Shown here piece after piece: positions 7,921 through 14,898 of a DNA stretch of 64,000 bases. How positions within the stretch are numbered: position 1 is the first letter of the stretch; each line of letters starts with the position of its first letter. This DNA is from a virus, in the IMG/VR virus record IMGVR_UViG_3300037010_001573, positions 64,001-128,000 of that record; one strand, 5' to 3'. The notes beneath the pieces are model-generated. The model ran no database searches and had not been told where the DNA came from. It worked only from the letters and a program-made list of their open reading frames with translations. The position numbers and the translations under genes were made by a program.

Positions 7921-8709
7921 TCACACACATCTCTCACTCTCAAAGGCAATAATGTGGGGCCTCCAAGTTAATCTATACCCATTATCACGCACCCAATTAA
8001 ATAATCTTGGATATGATTGAAATAAAGCTTCCCTTGTATCCCCACTAGGCATAAACCATACTTTATCTTGTGGTATATCTAACATTCTAATACAACCTAA
8101 TATTTCTTCTAATGTTTGTTGATCTTCACCACTCCATACTGGTTTTAGATGGTAATCAGAATGATACGCAATTGATTTAGACATAGCTTCATAATTTAAT
8201 CTAAATTTATTATGTTGTTTTATCATTTTTTCATCAACAATATATCCTTGCGGTGTTGATACTCCTATTTTTGGATTAGAATTACTAAACTTAGGACTAA
8301 TGCTAAGTAAATTAATAGGCCAATCAGTTTCAAGAAAATGACTCCCTTCCGTTTCCATAGTAATAAAAATTCCTCTTTCATGTGCAAAATGTGTTAGTTC
8401 GTTTACTAATTTAGGCCACATAGTGGGACTCCCTCCTGTAAGCATCATCTCAGTAATGTGAGGGTTATCATCATACATTTTAATGATGTCTTGAAAAGAA
8501 TATTGAGCTTTTTCTGGGTGGATTGATGTATACCAACTATCACACCACCCTCCATCACCAAAAAAACAACGATGAGTGCATCCAGTAGTTCTTATTATCA
8601 CTGTAGGATAACCTGCTCTGCTTCCTTCTGATTGTACGGCCGTATATAATTCAATAATTGCTGACTTTTTATCTTTTTCAACTTCAGTCATTCTTGTTAT
8701 TTGTCCCAT
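7921..8709 (-). CDS. queE: 7-carboxy-7-deazaguanine synthase (radical SAM)
   Basis: A 262-residue radical SAM enzyme of the QueE family, which ring-contracts 6-carboxytetrahydropterin to 7-carboxy-7-deazaguanine. N-terminal features are typical (YTAVQSEGS near residue 22, GYPTVIIRTTGC). The cluster cysteines are C44, C48 and C56, a CX3CX7C spacing that includes a short insertion (FFGDGGW) instead of the common CX3CX2C; QueE is known to vary here. TGGSPTMWP (91-99) is the glycine-rich SAM motif. It opens a transcription unit just below a terminator hairpin. Confidence 0.92.
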   Translation of the reverse strand: MGQITRMTEVEKDKKSAIIELYTAVQSEGSRAGYPTVIIRTTGCTHRCFFGDGGWCDSWYTSIHPEKAQYSFQDIIKMYDDNPHITEMMLTGGSPTMWPKLVNELTHFAHERGIFITMETEGSHFLETDWPINLLSISPKFSNSNPKIGVSTPQGYIVDEKMIKQHNKFRLNYEAMSKSIAYHSDYHLKPVWSGEDQQTLEEILGCIRMLDIPQDKVWFMPSGDTREALFQSYPRLFNWVRDNGYRLTWRPHIIAFESERCV

Positions 8710-8764
8710 CTTATTCTAAGTGTTGGCTTAATAATTTATTTATATTTTTGTGAAGATACAAAAA

Positions 8765-8783
8765 GGTTGGCGAGAAGCCAACC
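8765..8783 (-). terminator. Intrinsic terminator below the lysis cassette
   Basis: A perfect 7-bp stem (GGTTGGC/GCCAACC) with a 5-base loop. On the minus strand it is followed by TTTTT, and it lies between the stop of the gene at 8806 and the start of queE. A run of T on the other side would also let it work on the plus strand, though no plus-strand gene is present. Confidence 0.85.
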
Positions 8784-8805
8784 TATTTTTAATATTTTTT
8801 TAAAA

Positions 8806-9444
8806 TTATTTATGTAAACTTATTTTCCAATACATTCCTCCTTGAATAGATACGTTTTTATCAGTTCCATAACCAGCTGCTAGAAAAAATATACGATCTT
8901 GTTTTGTTTTATATAATACTGAAGGTCCAACAAAATTAATAATATTTGTTTTATCAAATCCAGAAATACCACCAATATATATTTGGTCTTTAGGTAATTC
9001 TTTTACGATTTTAGTATCATAAATTGTTTTCTGGATGATAGTCGCTTTATAATTTCTACCTTTAATTTGATTTTGAGTAATTGTGTCTGTTATATTAATT
9101 ATCCCCAAATGATTATCCAAAGTTAAAGTATCTTTATAAACATATGTACTATAAAAATCTTCTACTATTTTTAATGTATCCAAATTTTTAGGTGGTTTAC
9201 CAGGTTGTGGTAATGAACGCCATATTGTCTTGCCAGGTTTATATACGGTTGTTATTTTAGGTATATAAATTGTATCAACAGTGTGTTTTACAACTTCATA
9301 TTTCTTTCCATCAATTTTTACAACATTCTTAGATGTTTGGCTATTACAACTATCTGTTATATTAGAAAAAAATAAAAATATCATTAAACCTAGTATAAGT
9401 AAGGTTTTAAGATCTAATTTTTTAAATAATGATTTGTCTTCCAT
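8806..9444 (-). CDS. Membrane-anchored envelope protein, possible spanin-like lysis protein
   Basis: A 212-residue protein with one N-terminal membrane segment (about residues 13-31, LKTLLILGLMIFLFF) immediately followed by a cysteine (SCNSQ), then a long predicted extracytoplasmic part rich in beta-forming TVDTIYIPKITTVY-type segments and a C-terminal GGMYWKIS strand. It ends the lysis cassette after the holin and the GH19 endolysin. Position and topology suggest a spanin-type or envelope-disrupting role, but no spanin family match is visible to me. It resembles small DUF6808-like proteins of Bacteroidota phages. Confidence 0.6.
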   Translation of the reverse strand: MEDKSLFKKLDLKTLLILGLMIFLFFSNITDSCNSQTSKNVVKIDGKKYEVVKHTVDTIYIPKITTVYKPGKTIWRSLPQPGKPPKNLDTLKIVEDFYSTYVYKDTLTLDNHLGIINITDTITQNQIKGRNYKATIIQKTIYDTKIVKELPKDQIYIGGISGFDKTNIINFVGPSVLYKTKQDRIFFLAAGYGTDKNVSIQGGMYWKISLHK

Positions 9445-9445
9445 T

Positions 9446-9901
9446 TTATTCTTTTTCTAATTCTTTAATATGTTCTGATATTTGTTCCTCAATAACATCT
9501 TTATGTTTGTCTATTTTATCTAGGTATTTTGTTACTAAGTTGTTTGGGATTAAATCTACTTTAGATGCGTTTTTTAAAATAGAAATAATTTGAAATATTA
9601 AAAAAGGAGGTAATATAGTCGAACTTAACCAATCAACCCCATGGAATCCTTTTTGAATAGAAAGAACTATTGAAAGTAATATTACCCAAAACACAAATGT
9701 TTTTATAACTTTAATAGCTTTATACGTCTTAAAACCTTCTCGTTTTATACCGGCCCACATACCAAAAAAACCATCAGCAAATATAACCAAGGTTATTGCT
9801 AAATATTGATACACATTATCTATAACAAGATGATTAAAATATGATATTACGAATGAGAATAAAGTTGTCAATGATAATGTTATTATAGTTGTTGTTTTCA
9901 T
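9446..9901 (-). CDS. Holin-like protein (phage holin family 4 type)
   Basis: A 151-residue membrane protein with three to four hydrophobic segments (about residues 5-22, 29-50, 66-84, 92-110) and a charged C-terminal helix ending in KELEKE. The second segment contains DGFFGMWAGIKREGFKTYK, which matches the core pattern of the Phage_holin_4_1 family. It is directly downstream of the endolysin gene, with 5 bases between them. It would permeabilise the inner membrane at lysis. Confidence 0.78.
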   Translation of the reverse strand: MKTTTIITLSLTTLFSFVISYFNHLVIDNVYQYLAITLVIFADGFFGMWAGIKREGFKTYKAIKVIKTFVFWVILLSIVLSIQKGFHGVDWLSSTILPPFLIFQIISILKNASKVDLIPNNLVTKYLDKIDKHKDVIEEQISEHIKELEKE

Positions 9902-9906
9902 ATAAC

Positions 9907-10518
9907 CTATTTAACGTATTCGTAATATTTTTTAGTTTTTAATTTTCTATCATCCAAACCAAGTATACCTCCGTTAATTCTTTTTGTAAGAGCTGTAATT
10001 GATTTGTCATCTACACCTTGATCACATATTGACCATAAATTGTTATTCTCAAAGAAAAACAATGCAGATTCAAAAGCATATTGTGTTGCTACCAGATCAG
10101 GATTAGCCATTATTTCTGGGATTGATAAGTATTTTGCCAACATCATATAATTTTCTCTACCCGTTGTTTGAATTGCTCCTCTTCCTTTAAACCTCCATCC
10201 ATCACCCGAAGCTTCGTTCCCATTACCCATTCTATTACAATAGACATGGTTGGCTATCTTTTCTGGTTGTCTAGTATATATTTCTGATATATTTCCAGGA
10301 AAATATTTTGGAAATGTTTCTTTTAACCCTTGTGCATTGTAATTTAAATTTTCAATGAAAATAGTAAAACCACCGGTTTCATGTGATATTTGTCCGAAAA
10401 AATGAGCAGCTCTAAATGGTGTTAATTTAAAGTAACTCATCGCTTTATTCATTGTTGTTGGACCAAAAATACCATCTGGTATTAATCCCAACTTTTCTTG
10501 TAAATTTTTTAAACTCAT
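9907..10518 (-). CDS. GH19-type endolysin with N-terminal wall-binding segment
   Basis: A 203-residue muralytic enzyme. Residues 1-30 resemble a short peptidoglycan-binding helix pair (LQEKLGLIPDGIFGPTT). The rest is glycoside hydrolase family 19: SHETGGF (45-51) carries the likely general acid E47, with E56 nine residues on; WRFKGRGAIQTTGRENY follows near residue 108. These enzymes hydrolyse the glycan strand of peptidoglycan. There is no signal peptide, so release depends on the adjacent holin. Confidence 0.92.
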   Translation of the reverse strand: MSLKNLQEKLGLIPDGIFGPTTMNKAMSYFKLTPFRAAHFFGQISHETGGFTIFIENLNYNAQGLKETFPKYFPGNISEIYTRQPEKIANHVYCNRMGNGNEASGDGWRFKGRGAIQTTGRENYMMLAKYLSIPEIMANPDLVATQYAFESALFFFENNNLWSICDQGVDDKSITALTKRINGGILGLDDRKLKTKKYYEYVK

Positions 10519-10521
10519 GTA

Positions 10522-10779
10522 TTAATCTGGAATGTTTGGTGTATTTGATGATGGTTTTCTAAATGAAGCAAATTTTTCTATTACATCAGGTAAGAAACTA
10601 CCTAAAGTAATATACATAAAAGCATCAAATATATATTCATTTAATTTTAATTCTTTTCCCATAAAATTAGCAACAATATCAGCTGTAAACCCCAATACCA
10701 TTACTATAAAAGCCATGAACCCAATTATAACTTTTTCATTATAATCGTTTGATTTTTTAAAAATATCTGTAAAAGCCAT
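10522..10779 (-). CDS. Small two-pass membrane protein, second holin candidate
   Basis: An 85-residue protein with two hydrophobic segments (about 18-38, VIIGFMAFIVMVLGFTADIV, and 50-68) separated by a short polar loop, and a Pro/Ser/Asn-rich tail. It is first in the lysis cassette, 3 bases before the endolysin gene. Size and topology fit a holin, antiholin or accessory membrane protein; no family is recognised. Confidence 0.65.
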   Translation of the reverse strand: MAFTDIFKKSNDYNEKVIIGFMAFIVMVLGFTADIVANFMGKELKLNEYIFDAFMYITLGSFLPDVIEKFASFRKPSSNTPNIPD

Positions 10780-10847
10780 AATATATTATAGTTTTAAATT
10801 AATACACATCAGTAATACAAAACAATTAAAAAACAATAACATGTTTA

Positions 10848-10857
10848 TTATAAATAT
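10848..10857 (-). promoter_or_regulatory. ATATTTATAA element upstream of the lysis cassette
   Basis: One copy of the recurring minus-strand element ATATTTATAA, here continuing as TAAAC. It lies just below a terminator hairpin and about 70 bases before the first lysis gene, which is where a promoter is expected. Identity as a late promoter is inferred from recurrence and from partial resemblance to the T4 late -10 box TATAAATA. Confidence 0.45.
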
Positions 10858-10863
10858 AAAAAA

Positions 10864-10881
10864 GCTCAGTAATAACTGAGC
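10864..10881 (-). terminator. Intrinsic terminator
   Basis: A perfect 7-bp stem (GCTCAGT/ACTGAGC) with a 4-base AATA loop, followed on the minus strand by six T. It separates the gene ending at 10904 from the lysis cassette. Confidence 0.88.
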
Positions 10882-10903
10882 TCTCTTTTAAAATATTGTA
10901 TTA

Positions 10904-11080
10904 TTATAACATCTTTCTTATCTTCTGTCCTAAATCAGAATCATTGGGTGTTTGTTTAATGATTTCACGAGAAACTAAAATATAATCATCCATGTTACGA
11001 ATAACATAAAGGGGAGTTATTATTTCTTTTTTAATATCATTTTCTTTTTCAATTAAATCGTCTATAAGATGATGTCCCAT
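10904..11080 (-). CDS. 58-residue protein of unknown function
   Basis: I choose the ATG at 11078-11080 because it starts 1 base after the stop of the preceding gene; a longer in-frame start at 11152 would overlap that gene by 71 bases. The product (MGHHLIDDLIEKEND to QKIRKML) is mostly helical and charged. No family recognised. Confidence 0.6.
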   Translation of the reverse strand: MGHHLIDDLIEKENDIKKEIITPLYVIRNMDDYILVSREIIKQTPNDSDLGQKIRKML

Positions 11081-11081
11081 T

Positions 11082-11414
11082 TTATATAGTTTCGTATGTT
11101 TTTTTAAAAATATCTGGTCTGCATGGGTAAAATTCTCCTTGTACTCCTTCAATAATAAAATATCCTATACTAGCAACCATTACTCCTTCTAAAGTATGTA
11201 CATCTAAATAATTTGTTTCAATTGGAGTATTTCCTTCATAAGCAATATGTTTATTTACTTTTCCATTACTAAATATGTAAATATCATTGGTATTACTTCC
11301 ATTCCATTGAATCGCTTTTATTTTTACTGGTTTCTTACGATATATTTTCCAAGGATGGTTATTTCCTAGGAAGTTTTTATCATAATAATTTTGATCTAAA
11401 TTATCTAATCCCAT
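11082..11414 (-). CDS. Conserved phage protein of unknown function
   Basis: A 110-residue protein with the pattern YRKKPVKIKAIQW near residue 25 and GYFIIEGVQGEFYPCRPDIF near residue 85. This pair of motifs is common in small phage proteins of unknown function. A compact beta-rich fold is likely. It is tightly packed between two small genes. Confidence 0.7.
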   Translation of the reverse strand: MGLDNLDQNYYDKNFLGNNHPWKIYRKKPVKIKAIQWNGSNTNDIYIFSNGKVNKHIAYEGNTPIETNYLDVHTLEGVMVASIGYFIIEGVQGEFYPCRPDIFKKTYETI

Positions 11415-11415
11415 A

Positions 11416-11826
11416 TTAAAATGTAATTGTAGTTATCTCCTTAATTACTATAGTCTCAGGATCAAAATCTTTATCCAATTGTTTAGCTACTGTTAATTCT
11501 AAAGATACTCCTTTTTTAATTTCTACCCATAGTTCTTTTACAAATTTAGAAGAAATTACTTCATTCTTATCATTTCTTTCTACAGTAAAGACTGCTACTT
11601 TTACTTGTTTATCCATATTGTTTGAATGTGTTATTGTTTGTTGTAATAAATAATTTGCTGTATTCCCGAATGCTTTTAAATCTGTTAAATAAGTTTCCCC
11701 ACTTGATGGAAGGTTTATTATATTAGTATTCTCAATATATGGTGTTGTGCTCCAATTATTTGGATCATATACATTCACCCCAATTGTTCTATTAGTTGTA
11801 TTGTTTGTATTTGTTTGATTGAACAT
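11416..11826 (-). CDS. 136-residue protein of unknown function
   Basis: The N-terminal third is rich in Asn and Thr (a TNTNNTTNRT stretch); the middle is helical (ANYLLQQTITH) and the C-terminal half beta-like (VKVAVFTVERN, TIVIKEITTITF). It lies 4 bases below queC in the same transcription unit. No family is recognised; it could be a small virion or regulatory protein. Confidence 0.6.
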   Translation of the reverse strand: MFNQTNTNNTTNRTIGVNVYDPNNWSTTPYIENTNIINLPSSGETYLTDLKAFGNTANYLLQQTITHSNNMDKQVKVAVFTVERNDKNEVISSKFVKELWVEIKKGVSLELTVAKQLDKDFDPETIVIKEITTITF

Positions 11827-11830
11827 AGTC

Positions 11831-12718
11831 CTAATTGTTGTATTCTTTTAATACTTTTTGAACTGCATCTCTTGCAGTCTCCCATGTTACGGGTCCTGTT
11901 TCGTCTGCATAAGCAACGGGATCTTTTCTTCCTAATTTAATAAATGCTTCGATACGTTCTATTGAAGATGCTGACTTATAGTCTGAGAACCAAGTGTAAG
12001 TCTCTACCCAACCTCCTTCGTCTTTATACCCATCAGTAATACAAATTGGCTTATAAGATGTATTAGTTCTTGAATAAACTTCATCAAAATCTAATTCTAA
12101 CTCTTCACATAATACTTCTCCATCTTTTAAGATATCGAATTTATTACCTTCAAGATAGGGAGTAAAATATCCTACTTTTTCGGCTCCCCAATTTCCTAAA
12201 CGGAAAGCATTATCATCAGCATCTCTAAATTCAACTCTACAATCCGGGTAAATCGAAAAATCCCCAGCATGGATTCCTAATGCAATATCACACTGCTCTC
12301 CTGTACGATTTGCAATTGATAATGCTACGGCTTGAGAAATAGAAGCAAACATCTTGTTTCTGTTAGGAACAACTGTTTCTTTCATATTATCTTGCTCGTA
12401 ATGACCTTCTGGTACATCTTTACCTCCTGTTACTAAAGCTGAATCTAATAGATCAACTAATCCATCTAGTTTGATTTGACGGTAATTTACAGGAATATAC
12501 TTACCAAAATCTTCTCCTCTGTGATTAGTTTCGTAAAAGTTACTGTTAACGTAATCTACTAATGATTGAGCTCTCTCTAGCTCTACTCTGTGTTTTTGAC
12601 CATAGTCAAAACTTATGGCCGTAACAGTTGAGTATTCTTTTAAACAACGTAACAATAAGGTGCTGCTATCCATTCCACCTGAAAGTGAAACCACTACATG
12701 TTTTTTTAAATTTTGCAT
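11831..12718 (-). CDS. queC: 7-cyano-7-deazaguanine (preQ0) synthase
   Basis: A 295-residue QueC. The ATP-pyrophosphatase PP-loop SLSGGMDSST is at residues 11-20, followed by DYGQKHRVELERA (38-50). QueC converts 7-carboxy-7-deazaguanine to preQ0 using ATP and ammonia. The C-terminal zinc-binding cysteine cluster of bacterial QueC is not visible; the matching region (TSYKPIC then WFSDYKSASS) keeps one Cys. The first 14 residues repeat, with synonymous codons, the peptide of a stranded 5' fragment at 13239-13283, with an endonuclease remnant between them, so this gene is the restored full-length copy. Confidence 0.93.
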   Translation of the reverse strand: MQNLKKHVVVSLSGGMDSSTLLLRCLKEYSTVTAISFDYGQKHRVELERAQSLVDYVNSNFYETNHRGEDFGKYIPVNYRQIKLDGLVDLLDSALVTGGKDVPEGHYEQDNMKETVVPNRNKMFASISQAVALSIANRTGEQCDIALGIHAGDFSIYPDCRVEFRDADDNAFRLGNWGAEKVGYFTPYLEGNKFDILKDGEVLCEELELDFDEVYSRTNTSYKPICITDGYKDEGGWVETYTWFSDYKSASSIERIEAFIKLGRKDPVAYADETGPVTWETARDAVQKVLKEYNN

Positions 12719-12787
12719 ATTTTTAATTTTTAAAACTTTACTCCGGTATTTACAAATTATGGAGCTTTAAACTTTATTATAATATAA

Positions 12788-13238
12788 TTATTCTTTTTTG
12801 AGTTTCCAACGATTTTTAGCGGCTTCTTGCATCTTTAACCGAATTTCTTCTGATGGTTTTCTCCCTGTAGCAGCTTTACGTATCTTTTCATTTCTCTCTT
12901 CAGTATAAATTTTATCTTTCCAATCTGATATGTCCCTTTCCTTGGAGATAATCTCTAAGTTTTTGGTTTCTTTCTTGGGATGATTCTACATTCCATTTCC
13001 AATTTTTACCCTTATTAGCTCCTTTGTTACCACAATTTGTAGTGTCTTTTAATTTCCAGGTTTTACCTTGAGTGGTACTTTTTCCTATCATTCTTTTAGA
13101 TTGAGATTGTTTCCATTCTATAGTTTGAGATACAGGGTCATAACTTTTGTTTATTTTATTATAAAATAAAGGATTATTAGAGGCATCATAATATCTATTC
13201 AATGTAAATATATGAAAAAGTCAAAAGCTGCCATTTAG
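12788..13238 (-). pseudogene. Decayed homing endonuclease inserted in queC
   Basis: Between the stranded queC start and the restored queC lies a degenerate reading frame. One frame (12912-13202, no ATG) carries GKTWKLKDTT and KGKNWKWN, then a second frame (about 12788-12940) gives RNEKIRKAATGRKPSEEI and AAKNRWKLKKE, typical of NUMOD3-type DNA-binding tails of homing endonucleases. A frameshift near 12940 joins the two. The nuclease domain itself is missing or unrecognisable. No group I intron core elements were seen around it. Confidence 0.75.
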
Positions 13239-13283
13239 TTACATTCCTCCACTTAAGGATACCACAACATGTTTTTTAGACAT
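13239..13283 (-). pseudogene. Stranded 5' fragment of queC
   Basis: ATG at 13281-13283 followed by codons for MSKKHVVVSLSGGM and an immediate TAA. The peptide is the start of QueC up to the middle of the PP-loop SGGMDSS. Twelve consecutive residues (KKHVVVSLSGGM) are identical to the intact queC, yet six of the twelve codons differ and every difference is synonymous. It is the old exon left upstream of the insertion. Confidence 0.88.
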
Positions 13284-13343
13284 AATTTATAATCTAATTT
13301 GTGCCAGGTATTACTAGGATATAGGCAAATCCTTTTATAACTA

Positions 13344-13571
13344 CTATTTTTTCTCTCCTTCGTAAATCTTATTTCCGAAATATTCATCTAAAAATTCTCT
13401 TCGATAAAGCAATATAGTACCTTTGTAACGAGTATTATTAATTTGTCTTGTACCAATTGTTTCTTTTAGTTTTACAGCAGTATCAGCTACTTGTTTTCCT
13501 AAATCAGAACCTGCTGCTTTTCCTAAATAATCAAAAAGAGACATCATGTATGGGGGTTGTGTTTCTTGCAT
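13344..13571 (-). CDS. Conserved small phage protein
   Basis: A 75-residue protein beginning MQETQPPYMMSLFDYLGKAAGSDLGKQVADTAVK and containing YKGTILLYRREFLDEYF. Proteins with a FDYLGxAAGxxLGKxVAxxAV pattern followed by a YxGxxxLYxxxFL stretch are common in T4-like phages of environmental bacteria; the function is unknown. Two small genes overlap or abut it upstream. Confidence 0.7.
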   Translation of the reverse strand: MQETQPPYMMSLFDYLGKAAGSDLGKQVADTAVKLKETIGTRQINNTRYKGTILLYRREFLDEYFGNKIYEGEKK

Positions 13572-13699
13572 AACGATTTTATTTTAAATTTAAGTATTGA
13601 AAAATAACCAATAGCACCAGCTATTATTGGGGATGTATTTAATAAATGGGGGTGGCCTTCACCACAAGAACCAAACAAATGTCCTATTATTTCACCCAT
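13544..13699 (-). CDS. Small membrane protein (51 residues)
   Basis: The ATG at 13697-13699 lies 1 base after the stop of the upstream gene; the end overlaps the next gene by 28 bases. The protein has an N-terminal GxCGEGHPHLL segment and one hydrophobic stretch (SPIIAGAIGYFSIL, about residues 28-41), then a basic tail. No family recognised. Confidence 0.55.
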   Translation of the reverse strand: MGEIIGHLFGSCGEGHPHLLNTSPIIAGAIGYFSILKFKIKSLCKKHNPHT

Positions 13700-13700
13700 C

Positions 13701-13844
13701 TTATTTAACCCCTTGAGATTTATAATGCTCTGCTTTTGAAAAATTATATGCAGATTGTTCTCTTCTTTCTAATTTTGCTTTTCCCAATGTTGGTAACCAC
13801 TCCATTAGTTGCATGTATTTACTTTTTGATGATGTTTTACTCAT
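13701..13844 (-). CDS. 47-residue basic protein of unknown function
   Basis: A small basic helical protein (MSKTSSKSKYMQLMEWLPTL at the start, then GKAKLERREQSAYNFSKAEHY). It sits 6 bases after the DpdA-like gene and 1 base before the small membrane gene, so the spacing supports it as a true gene. The function is unknown. Confidence 0.6.
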   Translation of the reverse strand: MSKTSSKSKYMQLMEWLPTLGKAKLERREQSAYNFSKAEHYKSQGVK

Positions 13845-13850
13845 ATTTTT

Positions 13851-14639
13851 TTATTTATTACAAAATCTTTTAAATCTTTCTACATTAAATTTAATATCTT
13901 CTAATTGATTCTCCAAATTTAATTCCATAAATTCTTCTATTTTATTAGAGGGTTTTTCTAATAAACCAATATCACTATATCTGATGTTTAAAGCACCACA
14001 TATTATTGGATTTGAAGTATCAACAGAATTAATCATTCCTTTAGGCCAGTTATCTCTATAATGGGTAAATTCTTGAGGAGCAGAACATCCTAACAGATGT
14101 ATATAATGATGATCTTTAATTAAATTTTCATCTTTAAATTGTTCTAATAATAACACACGCCCAACAGCTTGGTTTGCTAATTTATTTTCAGTAGGACATA
14201 ATGTTTGGTATACTATAGAAGAATGATTAAAAGCAAAATGTTTATATCCAAGATCAATACAACTCTGAAATAATAATTTAATATCAGATACAGTTTCACC
14301 TTGTAATACAACCATCAATTGAGTTCTTTCAGGCATTTCATATTGTAACCAATGTTTAGCATTAACAGATGTTGTTATTTTGTCATTCCAAGCATCGGGT
14401 ACAATAAAAATATCAGGTTGAATTAGTTTTATTTTTTCACGTAAATCCGCTATAGTATGTGTTACACCTTCAAACAAACCATTATCCATTATGATAAATC
14501 TACCTTTTGCTCGAGCATCTATAAAATATTCTTTGTAAGTTTCATATTTATCTAACAAATGTGGTAAACAATATTCATAGTCATTCCATCCTAAACTATA
14601 AGGAAGCAAAGATAAAGGTAACTCATGTGAAATTTTCAT
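13851..14639 (-). CDS. dpdA: DpdA-like deazaguanine DNA transglycosylase
   Basis: A 262-residue TIM-barrel protein with the landmarks of phage DpdA, a relative of tRNA-guanine transglycosylase that swaps guanine in DNA for a 7-deazaguanine base. Seen in order: IIMDNGLFEG (49-58), FIVPDAWND (78-86), VVLQGET (110-116), YIHLLGCSAP (179-188) and NSVDTSNP (204-211), where D207 is a good candidate nucleophile. It lies among queD, queC, queE and folE and overlaps the thioredoxin gene by one base. The assignment rests on motif pattern and context; it could instead act on tRNA. Confidence 0.8.
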   Translation of the reverse strand: MKISHELPLSLLPYSLGWNDYEYCLPHLLDKYETYKEYFIDARAKGRFIIMDNGLFEGVTHTIADLREKIKLIQPDIFIVPDAWNDKITTSVNAKHWLQYEMPERTQLMVVLQGETVSDIKLLFQSCIDLGYKHFAFNHSSIVYQTLCPTENKLANQAVGRVLLLEQFKDENLIKDHHYIHLLGCSAPQEFTHYRDNWPKGMINSVDTSNPIICGALNIRYSDIGLLEKPSNKIEEFMELNLENQLEDIKFNVERFKRFCNK

Positions 14640-14893
14640 TATCCTATAAATATTTTTAAATCACGTTCACTCATTATACCACTTTGTTTTTTAATAGAAC
14701 CATCTGTATTAACAACGACAGTTGTTGGAACATTTCTAATTTGGTATTCTATTATCAAATTGTTGGCTGAATCTACATCTATTGTTTCAAAATCAACATT
14801 CGGTGTTTGGTTAGCTACTTTATCAAAAGTAGGTTTATAAGATTGACAAGGTCGGCACCAAGTTCCACTAAATAATATTATTTTTTTCTTCAT
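14639..14893 (-). CDS. Thioredoxin
   Basis: An 84-residue thioredoxin-fold protein with the active site WCRPC (12-16) and the cis-proline loop NVPTT (about 54-58). It would reduce disulfides; the obvious client is the phage class I ribonucleotide reductase encoded just upstream, whose C-terminal CxxC needs re-reduction. It is one of the shortest thioredoxin lengths, as is usual for phage versions. Confidence 0.92.
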   Translation of the reverse strand: MKKKIILFSGTWCRPCQSYKPTFDKVANQTPNVDFETIDVDSANNLIIEYQIRNVPTTVVVNTDGSIKKQSGIMSERDLKIFIG

Positions 14894-14898
14894 TTTTA

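Noticed and set aside
11081-11152. Longer start for the 58-residue gene
   Set aside because: It would overlap the preceding gene by 71 bases, while an ATG sits 1 base after that gene's stop.
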